Source of the DNA: Verrucomicrobiales bacterium
Lineage (GTDB): Bacteria; Verrucomicrobiota; Verrucomicrobiia; Verrucomicrobiales; DEV007
Length of the DNA stretch: 47,801 nt
NCBI GenBank assembly: GCA_016795505.1
Contig: JAEUHH010000037.1
Coordinates: 1-47,801 of the forward strand
Direction: 5' to 3'
Below are positions 34,975 through 43,700 of the stretch, in pieces. The notes below the pieces were generated by a model that saw nothing but the letters and a program-made list of their open reading frames with translations, did not search any database and was not told where the DNA came from. Position numbers and translations under genes: made by a program. Within the stretch, counting starts at the first letter, position 1, and every line of letters begins with the position of its first letter.

Positions 34975-35117
34975 GCCTTGTCGGAACAAGGTCATATCAA
35001 AACCGCAATCGATGTCTCGAAGCAAAGCTCTCACCGGCGGGGCGGCCTACGGCTTTCAGGCTCTGCCGAAGTGGGGAGATCCAAATCGCAAAAAACCGGC
35101 GAACACGGTCCGAGCAC

Positions 35118-36182
35118 TCACTTCCCCAAGGTGATCCGCGCCGAACAAATGTCGCTGTAGAGCTCGCCGGGCGAGCCTTTCTTCTGCGCCCAGACCGCGA
35201 CGAGGGTGCCATCGGCCAGTTCGGTTAGCGTGGGATAGCAGATCGACCAGCCGCTTTCTTTACTGGGCCTGTCGGCGAGGAGCGTGGGCTCGCTCCAGGT
35301 CGCGCCTTCGTCACGCGAGGTGCGGATCATGAGGGGGAAGCGCAGCGGATCGGGACCGGGATTGTAGGTGAGGACGAGGGTGCCGTCGCGGGTGCACAGG
35401 AGGTGGGAGGCACTCGAGGTGGAGGCGAGGCCTGTCTTTTCCGCGGCGCTCCACGTTTCGCCCCGGTCACGGCTGATGGAACGCCAGAGCTGGCCGTCCT
35501 TGGTGCGCAGGATCATGTGGATCGGGCCGGACTTCGACTCGGCGATGGTCGGCTCGCCACCCTGACCGTCGGGATTGGCGACCGCGCCGTGGCGTGTCCA
35601 GGTCGCGCCTCCATCGCGCGATTTCAAGACTCCTCCGTTTTTGGTCCCCCGAAGGTGCAGCGGCACGAGCAGTTCGCCGGTGGACAAGCGGATGCCGTTG
35701 GAGCGGGTCGTGTGATTGGGCTGATCCAGTTTCACCGGTTCGGTCCAGGTCTTCGCGGAGTCGCCGCTGCGGCGGAAGTAAACGTCGAGTTTCGGATGTA
35801 TCGCGGAGAAAAAGAGAAAGGTCTCGTTTTCCGCGACGAACAAGGCCGGATCAAAGTCCGCCGCGCCCTCGAAGTCCTGCAGGATCGTCGGTGCGCCCCA
35901 GGTGCGGCCGCCATCGGCGGAAAAGGCCTGCACGAGCCGCTGCGAGACCGCGCCCTCGGACGGGGAGGAAAACCACGCGGCCATGACCCGTCCATCCGGC
36001 AGGGCGGCGACGCTCGGACCGAAGTTGTAGCCCGAAGTGTTCGCCGGATCTTCGGGATCGATACCCGTGTGCCGGACGACGACGGCCCGGTCGGTGATGG
36101 TGATCGGCGATTCCGCGCGAAGCGTGGCGGGAAAGACGAGAGCGAGGATCGAAAAAAGAGTGAGGCGGGCGATCATGGGCAT
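35118..36182 (-). CDS. secreted sialidase / BNR-repeat glycosidase-like protein
   Basis: A 354-residue exported protein (signal peptide from MPMIARLTLFSILALVFPAT). Four Asp-box repeats, SADGGRTWGAP, SRDGGATWTRH, SRDRGETWSAA and SRDEGATWSEP, mark a six-bladed sialidase propeller. Arg residues in HTTRSNGIRL and LMIRTSRDEG could be part of the Arg triad; GEPTIAESKSG and YPTLTELADGT hold the usual acidic and tyrosine regions. The family cleaves sialic acid or related ulosonic residues, although many Verrucomicrobial members have other specificities. The start is one of two ATGs two codons apart (36182, 36176). It is the most downstream gene of the polysaccharide block in transcription order. Confidence 0.85.
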   Translation of the reverse strand: MPMIARLTLFSILALVFPATLRAESPITITDRAVVVRHTGIDPEDPANTSGYNFGPSVAALPDGRVMAAWFSSPSEGAVSQRLVQAFSADGGRTWGAPTILQDFEGAADFDPALFVAENETFLFFSAIHPKLDVYFRRSGDSAKTWTEPVKLDQPNHTTRSNGIRLSTGELLVPLHLRGTKNGGVLKSRDGGATWTRHGAVANPDGQGGEPTIAESKSGPIHMILRTKDGQLWRSISRDRGETWSAAEKTGLASTSSASHLLCTRDGTLVLTYNPGPDPLRFPLMIRTSRDEGATWSEPTLLADRPSKESGWSICYPTLTELADGTLVAVWAQKKGSPGELYSDICSARITLGK

Positions 36183-36220
36183 GGGGTGGGACGGGGAACG
36201 GGGCAAGTCGATACCAACGA

Positions 36221-36351
36221 TACCTTCCTTTGTCCCCACTCTTTTCTCCAAAAATGGCGGACGGAAAAAGACCGGTTTGTCGGCTAGAGCACGGGTGCCG
36301 CGCGGAGCACGAAGATCGGATCGGACATGGGAATGTGGACAAGGGAATACC
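36221..36351. repeat. GGACA-GGAAT dyad cluster upstream of the sialidase gene
   Basis: taccttcctttgtcccc (36221-36237, inverted form), ggacatgggaat (36323-36334) and ggacaagggaatacc (36337-36351) lie 39 to 169 bases upstream of the sialidase start. Two copies in tandem are 14 bases apart. Confidence 0.55.
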
Positions 36352-36427
36352 AACCTTTCATTCCTTTTTCCCGGATAGCACGGCAGGATGCGATCGTTTC
36401 GCCAGAACGGACACTTCCTTTGAAAAC

Positions 36428-36674
36428 GATGCCGGAGGCATCTCAGCGATTAGCCGGTGGTTGAGGAGCGGAGCGACGACACCACCGGATCCGCGTGTAA
36501 TTGAATCCGGGCATCTCGGCAGGGATGCCAGCCACCCCGCCGTGGCCGCGAATCCCACCCGACGCCCCGGATGCTGGCATCCCTGCCGGGATGCGGATGA
36601 GAAGCGATGCAAACCGGCGGTATCGCTCGTGCCTCGCTCAACCGCCGGCTAATGGCTTCGATGCCTCCGGCATC
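36428..36674. repeat. composite nested palindrome, full copy
   Basis: Outer boundaries gatgccggaggcatc (36428-36442) and gatgcctccggcatc (36660-36674) are inverted copies, and the next 20 or so bases on each side (attagccggtggtt / aaccgccggctaat) also pair. Each arm contains its own hairpin with a ggagcggagcga-type loop. The centre is a perfect 15-base inverted repeat, ggcagggatgccagc (36518-36532) and gctggcatccctgcc (36573-36587). Related to the single unit at 13853. Confidence 0.85.
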
Positions 36675-36782
36675 TTCTTGTGATACGGCCCTGAGACTCT
36701 GCCGACATAAGGCCATGATCCTCTGTCCATCCGGCGGACCAAAATAGGGCAGGAATCAGGGCCGCACCCATTTCGCCAACCC

Positions 36783-38501
36783 TCACTCATCCCTCGCCCC
36801 CGGAAATCCCGGTCCGCCTCCGGCGACGTAACCGCGGCTCGTTCCCTTCTCGTCCGGACTCACCCAAAAGGCGAAGAGTTCCCCGTTTTCGACCGTGAAA
36901 CGGATCCGAACCGGCGTTTCGGCGAGCGACGAGAGATCGTCCACGCCCTTCCAGGTGAGGCGCTGTTTCGTGCCATCGGCCGCGGCGTCGGTGGCGACGG
37001 CGTTTTCGAGGGTAAACGGAGCAATGGGCCGGCCCTCCCCGTCGAGGACCTCGGCGCGGAGGCGCCCTTTGGCATTGACGAAGAGATGCCGGCCTGTGAA
37101 GCGCACGGGCTCGGTCATGAGGGTACCCGTGCCTGACATCGAGGCAAATCCGTCGCGCCTGAGCCGGGCGATGCCGGTGGCCCCGTTCGCATAGAGACCG
37201 CCCCAGACGTAGTATTTCTCGGTGTTGGCCGGATCTCCGGCGAAGGCTCCGTAGGGAAACAGCAGTTCATCCCCGACGACGAGGCATCCGCCACCGACGG
37301 AGGAGAGGTAACCGCGGTCCCAGCTTCCCGCCTCGCCGGTGCCGCCGAGGAAGGTCTCGCGGGAACGGCTCCAGTGGAAGCCATCGCGGCTGAAGGCGAC
37401 CTCCAGGTCGGTGCGCTTCGGTTTGCCCTCGGCGGCGCATTCTTCGTTGGTCGGGCCGCTCAAGATCTCGAAGAGGCCGAGCATCAGACTCTCGTAGGGC
37501 GTCGCGTCGATCTTGTAGATCTGCGGCAGTGACGAGTTGCCGAGTTCGATCTCCGCGGAGGCGGCCTTCGTGGTTTCGCGGAGGTCGGCGGGCTGCTCGC
37601 TCATCCAGTAGACCGGCGGCCGCTCCGCCATGGCCTCGCCCGCGGCGGAGAAAAAGTCCCGCGTTTCCCAATAGGCCCGGGCGCGCTCGTAGCGACCGTC
37701 GGAATGCTGGAGGTGGATGCGGTGACTGAAGACCCAGACCTTGCGGAAGGGATTGTAGAACATCGTCGTGTTGTCCTTCGAGTGTTTCGTCCGGCCGCGC
37801 AGGGTCCAGTGGATGCCATCGGGCGAGGCGAGGAGGAGCAGGCCGGGGTTGTAGTTGTCCAGCTTCGTGCCGCGGGCACCGGTGCGGCAGAACATCGTCG
37901 CCTTGAAGCGTTCGTCCGGCGTCGTCGCCTCGTGATCGAGCCACACCGACACGGTGTCGCGTCGCCAGAGGTCGTTCTCTTTGAGCATGACCTGGTTCGT
38001 GCCGGGAAAGACATCTAGTTCGGGCCGTTCCCAGCGCAGGCCATCATCGCTCACCGCGAGCGCGGTCGAGTCGTACCAGCCCGAGGAATACCAGAGCAGG
38101 AAGCGCTTCGTCTTCGGATCGTAGAAACAGCCGTCGCTGAAGGGCGCGGCCATCGGGGTGCGCGTGATGCCGGTTTCCCAAGGCTTTTCGGGTTTGAGCA
38201 CCGGATTCGACGGATCCTTCACCGGCCGATGCCAGACGCGCTTCAGGGTCGTCTCCGCGATGAGAAAGTCGTCCACGAACAGCTGCCGTCCCACGTCGAT
38301 CGGGATGACCGCGGGCTTCGCCTTCAGATACGGCGGGTCGGGTGGGTCGCCGGGCTTGGTAAAGGTCTGCAAGGGCGGCCTGCCCGCGTCGCCTCCGATC
38401 CGGGGCGGCCATTCGTCGGGAAGGACGATGCCATTGGGCAGGGTTTCGGCGTGGATCACCGAAGCCAGGCAGAAACTCCACACGATCCAATGCGTTTTCA
38501 T
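36783..38501 (-). CDS. secreted glycosyl-hydrolase-like protein (five-bladed propeller type)
   Basis: A 572-residue exported protein (signal MKTHWIVWSFCLASVIHA). Repeated segments such as FLLWYSSGWYDSTALAVSDD, GLLLLASPDGIHWTLRGR and DLEVAFSRDGFHWSRSRE resemble the blades of GH32/43/68-type propellers found in Planctomycete and Verrucomicrobial glycosidase-like proteins. VDDFLIAETTLKRVWHRPVK near residue 80 is the usual N-terminal signature of this unnamed group. The C-terminal 120 residues form a beta-sandwich (FVNAKGRLRAEVLDGEGRPI). Catalytic residues cannot be named by eye. The ATG at 38501 overlaps the esterase stop by 4 bases; the two form an operon. Confidence 0.75.
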   Translation of the reverse strand: MKTHWIVWSFCLASVIHAETLPNGIVLPDEWPPRIGGDAGRPPLQTFTKPGDPPDPPYLKAKPAVIPIDVGRQLFVDDFLIAETTLKRVWHRPVKDPSNPVLKPEKPWETGITRTPMAAPFSDGCFYDPKTKRFLLWYSSGWYDSTALAVSDDGLRWERPELDVFPGTNQVMLKENDLWRRDTVSVWLDHEATTPDERFKATMFCRTGARGTKLDNYNPGLLLLASPDGIHWTLRGRTKHSKDNTTMFYNPFRKVWVFSHRIHLQHSDGRYERARAYWETRDFFSAAGEAMAERPPVYWMSEQPADLRETTKAASAEIELGNSSLPQIYKIDATPYESLMLGLFEILSGPTNEECAAEGKPKRTDLEVAFSRDGFHWSRSRETFLGGTGEAGSWDRGYLSSVGGGCLVVGDELLFPYGAFAGDPANTEKYYVWGGLYANGATGIARLRRDGFASMSGTGTLMTEPVRFTGRHLFVNAKGRLRAEVLDGEGRPIAPFTLENAVATDAAADGTKQRLTWKGVDDLSSLAETPVRIRFTVENGELFAFWVSPDEKGTSRGYVAGGGPGFPGARDE

Positions 38502-39742
38502 GCGAGCCACTTCGCGAACCAAGCCCACGCATCCTCCTGGCGTTCGGCATTGAACTCGTGGGGACGCTCTTCGATGAGGCTCTTGAAATGGTCCGGCACA
38601 CCGGCCTTGGCGTAGCACTTCGCGAGCTTGTCGTGCGCGGCGCGCACGCCGTCGGGCTCGAAGAGGGCGTCCTCGATCCCGTTGATGACCATCAGCGGTC
38701 TCGGCATCGCGAGCGAGGCGATGTCGGGATGATCGAGGTGGCGGTAGATGCCGGGAATGAGCTTCGTATGACCGATCGTGCTGCGCACGTGTTTGGCGAG
38801 CTGATGGGGAAAGGAGCACATCCATCCGCACACCACCGCCGCCCGGATGCGTTCATCGAGCGCCGCGAGATAGGCACTGCGCAGTCCGCCGACACTGTGT
38901 CCGACGCAGCCGATGCGCTGCGAGTCGACCTCCGGACGCGTCACCAGGTAATCGACCGTGCGGAGGTCGTCCCAGGCGATGATTCCCGCCCAGGTCACGC
39001 CGGCGCTCATCAGGGTGCGGCCCATGAGCTGCTCGCTGGCGCTGCTGCGCTGGTTGAACTTCGTCACCGCATCACTGCTAATGCCCGCGGGGCGATCCTT
39101 CCACTCCGGCGGATCATCCTCGAGCACCATGCGCCGCTCGCCCCAGAAAAACATGTCGATGGTGATCACCACATAACCCCGCCGCACCAACTCGGTGCCG
39201 ATGGCCTTCTTCCCGTAGAATTCCCGCATCTCGATCAGGGTGGGATGCACCTCGTCGCCTTCGAGCTCCCGTTCACGGCCCCAGAGGTAATGGCCGCCGT
39301 GCGAATGCAGCAGGACCACCGCAGGCGCGGGTTTCGTCAGGCCTTTCGGAATCAGAACCGTGCCGGGCACGCGGAAGACCGGGGTCGTGTTGAAGCGGAC
39401 TTCCTCGCGGACGTAATCGCCGCAGTCCTGCCGCGAAACCACTTCCACCTGGGGATCGACGGGTTCCGGCGCGTAGTGCAGCAGTTCCCGCATCTTCGCG
39501 CGGACCGTCGTCCGCCAGGACGCGAGATCGGCGTGCTCCTCCCTCAGAAAGGACAACGGCACCTCGCCCTGCGGCTTCAATTTCTGGATGAAAACATCGA
39601 GCGTGCCCGTGTGCGGCCCCGCTTTCGGCGGCGGCGGACTCATCACGTAGCGGATCTCGGGTTTCGGGGCTTCCTGCCCGTGGACGGAAGCGGCTGCGGC
39701 GGTGCCCGCGAGGGTGGTGAGAAATGTGCGTCGTCGGGTCAT
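38498..39742 (-). CDS. acetyl-xylan-esterase-like alpha/beta hydrolase, Tat-exported
   Basis: A 414-residue secreted hydrolase with a twin-arginine-type signal (MTRRRTFLTTLAGTAAAASV). The alpha/beta fold shows PAPAVVLLHSHGGHYLWG (oxyanion region), RGYVVITIDMFFWGERR, DYLVTRPEVDSQRIGCVGHS with nucleophile elbow GHSVGG, PRPLMVINGIEDALF (acid Asp) and ERPHEFNAE (catalytic His). This is the layout of dienelactone-hydrolase/acetyl-xylan-esterase proteins (CE7-like or CE15-like), which remove acyl groups from plant or algal polysaccharides. The ATG at 39742 starts the signal. A GGACA-type dyad lies about 80 bases upstream. Confidence 0.83.
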   Translation of the reverse strand: MTRRRTFLTTLAGTAAAASVHGQEAPKPEIRYVMSPPPPKAGPHTGTLDVFIQKLKPQGEVPLSFLREEHADLASWRTTVRAKMRELLHYAPEPVDPQVEVVSRQDCGDYVREEVRFNTTPVFRVPGTVLIPKGLTKPAPAVVLLHSHGGHYLWGRERELEGDEVHPTLIEMREFYGKKAIGTELVRRGYVVITIDMFFWGERRMVLEDDPPEWKDRPAGISSDAVTKFNQRSSASEQLMGRTLMSAGVTWAGIIAWDDLRTVDYLVTRPEVDSQRIGCVGHSVGGLRSAYLAALDERIRAAVVCGWMCSFPHQLAKHVRSTIGHTKLIPGIYRHLDHPDIASLAMPRPLMVINGIEDALFEPDGVRAAHDKLAKCYAKAGVPDHFKSLIEERPHEFNAERQEDAWAWFAKWLA

Positions 39743-39822
39743 GGGTGGCAGAATCGCGGAGCGGAGGCAGCGGGGCAAGGGGGGACGGGATGGCGTGATC
39801 AATGCAGCGAAATCCGTTAGGA

Positions 39823-39851
39823 AGAATTTCCTTGTCTCTTTTTCCATGTCC
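39823..39851. repeat. GGACA-GGAAT element upstream of the esterase gene
   Basis: On the minus strand, GGACATGGAAA is followed by GACAAGGAAATTC, mirroring the tandem pair at 36323-36351. It lies 81-109 bases upstream of the esterase start. Confidence 0.45.
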
Positions 39852-39986
39852 ACTACCCGAAAGTGCGAGCGGACTCTTTGACATTCGCCGTTTATCCCCC
39901 GGCTCCGATAAGCGCACTCTCGGGCCGACATCGCCAAAAACAAATCGAAGGGACCACGGCTCCGCGATTAAACGAATCCGCAGAGT

Positions 39987-40433
39987 CTATGCCTCCATCG
40001 AAACAGGATTCCACACACTCTCAAACCCGAAGCCCTCGAAATGCCTGACATTTGCGGTGGCGAAGTGGGTGACACCATGATGACGGAGGGTCAGAGCGAG
40101 GCGGGCGTCGATGATCTGGCGAAAGGAAGAGGAAGTCGCATTGGCGGCCCAGTTCCAGAGAGGCTTGCCGACCTCGGGTTCATAGTCGCCGAATTCCCAG
40201 GTGGGATTGGCGCGGAGGGCATCGCAAAAGGCGGCGGCTTCCCTGGCTGACTTGGGCTGCTGGAACAGCGCAGGGTTGCGGAGCTGCATGTAAAGCTCCA
40301 CCAGGACGAGACCACAGAGGAGGAAACGCTGCCCGTTGATGGTTTCCTCGAAAAAGCGTCGCGACGCTTCGTGCCTCGGCGAGTCCGGATTGGCCGCGTA
40401 AAGAAACAGGTTCGTGTCGGCGGCGAGGATCAT
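39987..40433 (-). CDS. vapC: VapC-like PIN-domain toxin ribonuclease
   Basis: A 148-residue PIN-domain protein. Acidic active-site residues fall at the expected places: Asp6 in ILAADTNLFLYA, Glu46 in CGLVLVELYMQL, Asp109 in RQIIDARLALTL, with Asn128 in FATANVRHFE replacing the fourth acidic position as in many VapCs. Toxins of this class cleave tRNA or rRNA and are neutralised by the cognate antitoxin. Its ATG overlaps the vapB stop by 4 bases. Length and order are standard for a type II module. Confidence 0.9.
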   Translation of the reverse strand: MILAADTNLFLYAANPDSPRHEASRRFFEETINGQRFLLCGLVLVELYMQLRNPALFQQPKSAREAAAFCDALRANPTWEFGDYEPEVGKPLWNWAANATSSSFRQIIDARLALTLRHHGVTHFATANVRHFEGFGFESVWNPVSMEA

Positions 40434-40681
40434 GACGCACTGCGCTCCAAAATGGCATCCACTTCCGGGCGGAGATCAGCGGGATCGGTGAGGAAGTCGC
40501 CGCCACAGTCGAGCGTGGGAAATCGCCAGGCGGGATTGGGCCGGTGCTCCTCCGGAAATCGGGCAACGAAATGCTCCGCCGCCTTGCGCATGACCTCCGA
40601 TAGCGACCAATCCTGCCGCTCGGCGATCTCCTTGAGGCGCTGATAGAGAGGCTCCGGGAACTGAATCTGCGTGCGCGTCAT
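40430..40681 (-). CDS. vapB: VapB-like ribbon-helix-helix antitoxin
   Basis: An 83-residue protein. The N-terminal strand TRTQIQFPEPLYQRLKEIAE and helix DWSLSEVMRKAAEHFVARFP form a ribbon-helix-helix DNA-binding fold. The C-terminal part (FLTDPADLRPEVDAILER) should wrap the toxin. Together with the palindrome directly upstream it is expected to repress its own operon. The ATG is only seven bases from a strong -10 hexamer, so the message is probably leaderless. Confidence 0.88.
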   Translation of the reverse strand: MTRTQIQFPEPLYQRLKEIAERQDWSLSEVMRKAAEHFVARFPEEHRPNPAWRFPTLDCGGDFLTDPADLRPEVDAILERSAS

Positions 40682-40688
40682 GATGCGT

Positions 40689-40717
40689 TTTATACATCAT
40701 TTTTCAAATGATGTCAA
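40689..40717 (-). promoter_or_regulatory. vapBC promoter with palindromic operator
   Basis: On the minus strand a perfect -35 TTGACA (40717-40712) and -10 TATAAA (40694-40689) are separated by exactly 17 bases. The spacer region carries a perfect palindrome, acatcattt-ttc-aaatgatgt (40694-40714, 9-base arms), overlapping both hexamers. This is the classic site for autorepression by the VapB dimer. Transcription should begin at or within a base of the vapB ATG. Confidence 0.88.
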
Positions 40718-40773
40718 TTTAACGCCTTTATCGAAACTTCTCCCTTCCGGCCTCGGATCGGTCGCTCCCTCGT

Positions 40774-43700
40774 TCACGGTTCAACCTCCTCATTCCCCTC
40801 GAACCGCATCATCCAAAGGGTATCCTCGTCGTTCTCGAGTTTGCGTTTCGGCAGGGCGGGAAAGGGTTCGGGGTAGCGGGCGATCCGGCTGATGCGGAGT
40901 TCGTCGACGGCGGCGTCGAGGACGGAGCCGATCAGGGTGATGAACTCGCCTTTCGGCTCGTCGATGGGCCAGGGCCGGGGCGGGAACTGCTTGTCGGCAT
41001 TCTCGGCCTCGAGGAAGCGGCCGTGGCCGGTGTCGAAACGCGCCCACCCGAGCGAAGGCTTCCCGTCCAAGTAGAACTCGCTGATCCAGCCGCGCGCGGG
41101 ATCGGTGGTCCAGCTCACGGCGAGGTGATGCCAGCGCGACTGCACGACGGGGTTCGGGTTGAGCAACTGCTGCGGCGGATAGGGAAAGGGCGCGGGTTTG
41201 GCCGAAGGCGGAGCCTGGATCGTGCAGGGGGCGTCGAAGCGGAAGACGTTGCCGGCGCGCGGGTCCTCGTCGTCGCCGGCGTAGCGCTTCAGGGTGAGCG
41301 GCCAGAATCCGCCGGTGAGGAAATACTTCTCCGAGGTCTCCGCTCCCATCCCGGTGCTTTGCCGCGGCTGGAACCAGAACTCGAGGGTGCCCTCTCGGTA
41401 GTCGATGTGTTCGTAGACGCGGTCGCCGATCGGCTTTCCGCGCGGGATCTTGAGGGAACGGTTGCCGGTGAGAAGCCGCGCCCGGCCGACGAGTCCGTCG
41501 ACATATTCGTCATCGGACGGCAGGACGACGGCGGCCTCGCGCGCCGGCATTTCCTCCTGGACGACGCGAGGCACGAAGTAGCGGCCGGGATCGTGCTGGG
41601 CCAACACCGGCGGGATGCCGCCGCGGAAGGCGACAAACACGAGGCCGCTCGTGCGGAGCGCCGCCATCTGATCGACGTCGGTGCCTTTCAATTCGAGCCA
41701 GCCGCCGCCCGGGAAGTCGGTGACCTTGCCGGCAATCTCCAGGGAGATGGGTTTGTTCGCGTAAACCGCGCCCGCCTTTCCCGCGGGAAGGCGGAAGTGC
41801 CACACGGGCGGCCGGTCGTGGATGGCGCGCAGGAGGATGCCGTCCCACGCGACGAGGACGAGCCGTCGCGCGTTGCTTTTGAAAACATAGGGCACCTCGA
41901 GGAAGCGGTATTCGCCCTCGACGGTCTCGGCACCGAGTTCGACCGAGGCGTAGCCGCCGCCCAGCCCGGGCGCGTCCTTCGTGAAGTAATCGATCTGGCT
42001 GTCCCAGCGCACCGGACCGACCATGGTGTCGCGCGCGGGTCTCCCGTAGCCGGTCGGAGTCCACGTCACCTGCATGTCGTGGCCGGGGCGGAACCGGAGG
42101 TCGAAGCGGAGCGGCTCATGCCGGTCCTTCGCGAAATGGATCTCGACCGCCTGGCATTTCGGACCGGTGTCGGCCTCGACAAAATGCCCGCGTTTTCCCT
42201 CGGTCGCGGCGAGCAGGTCCATGCCGTAGTAGGCGGTCTCGAGGAAATTGAAGCTGTTGTTGCTGCCCCGGTGCGGCCCCCCGCGAATGGCCGAGACGTC
42301 GCGACGTTTGCCCTGCGCGTCGTAGTATTCGAAGAGGACCCGGTTGAAACGCTCCTCCATGAGCTCGGCGTAGCGGATCTCGCCGGTGAGACGCCAGGCG
42401 TGGTTGGCAAAATAGCCGCTCTGCTCCATGTAGCCGAGGTTGGTCGGGGGCACGTCGCGCAACCAGATCGGGAAGGCGCGCTCGACGAGCATGCGTCGCG
42501 TCGTCTCGTCGCCGGTGGCGCGCCAGTCCATCAGGGCCCCGGCGATCTTGATGTGGTATTTCTCCCACGCGCCGTAGTAGGTGGGATCGGCCCAGCCCGT
42601 CGCGGTGTCGAGACGGATCATGCGCACGCGGATCTGGTCGAGAGCCTCGCGGTAGCGCGGGTCGCCGGTGTGCAGGTAAAGCGGCGCCGCGAGCAGGAAG
42701 GGCTGGGCGCCGTCGCTCGACGCGCCGATCTCGGGCAGGGCATCGAACGGGAATCGTTTCAAAAAGACCTCGCCGCTGCGGACGATGACTTCCTCGCTCC
42801 AGCGGTCGCCGGTGAGATAGCGGTGGAGGAGGAATCCCTCGGGGTCGAAACCCTGGTGACTGTTGAGCAAGCCACCGCCGAATCGGTCTTCGATGCCGGT
42901 CCAGTAATGCGGATTGTCCTCCGAGCCATTCAAGCCGACCCGCGAACCGAGGCTGCGGTTCTTGCCCTCGACGTGGGCGAATTTGAAATCCGCGAGGTGC
43001 CGGTGCAGGGCCGCGGTGTAGTCGCGATAGAGCCGGTCGCCGCTGCGCGCATAGGCCTGCCAGAGCGCGGACTGGGCGCGGTACATGTGGTCGGCGTAGC
43101 GGTAGTTCAGCCGCGGCATCGTCTCGCCCGGGAGGCCGCCGTAGTCGACGTAGGTGTGCATGCCGGCCCCGTAATCGAGGAAGCCGTAATCGCCCCAGCG
43201 CCGCTCCGCGCCGACGACGTATTCCTCGACGGCGTAGCGGAGGAAAGCCTCCAGCTTGCCGAAGCGCTCCGGATCGTAGGGATGGAGGTAGCCGAGCGCC
43301 TCGGTCCGCCGCATCCACCGCGGATCCTGCACCGCCACCGGAGGCTGCGAGCAGAGCGCGCCGATGCCGGGGACCTCCTTCGCCTGGTCCGCATCGAAGA
43401 AGTGCAGCCACAGATCATGGGTGCGGGCCGAGCCGTGGGCATTGGTGTCTTTGGCGGCCATCGCGGCGATGCCCCCGGGATGCTTCTTCGCCACCCAGTC
43501 GCGCCCCCAGTGATCCACCAGGGTCGAGGCGCGATAGTCGAGCATCCGCCCGCCCCGCGACGACCACAGGTGCGCGACGAGGGCGTCGGGCGTGACCTCG
43601 AACTCCTTCGGGAAAAGTTTCGCCGCGTTCGGCATGGCGAGGAGCACGCCGCCCGCCTGGCCCTGCACCGCGGCCCAGTCGCCCATGGCCACCGGCTTCT

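Larger units (their letters stand above)
36183..36782. other. 600-base intergenic region holding two repeat families
   Basis: No gene is supported. It contains GGACA-GGAAT dyads (36221-36351) and a 247-base composite palindrome (36428-36674). Short frames here encode typical repeat-derived peptides. Confidence 0.65.

Noticed and set aside
36230-36716. Several 80-140 codon frames in the intergenic repeat region
   Set aside because: They read through the composite palindrome and give peptides typical of repeat translation, with both strands open; no ribosome sites.
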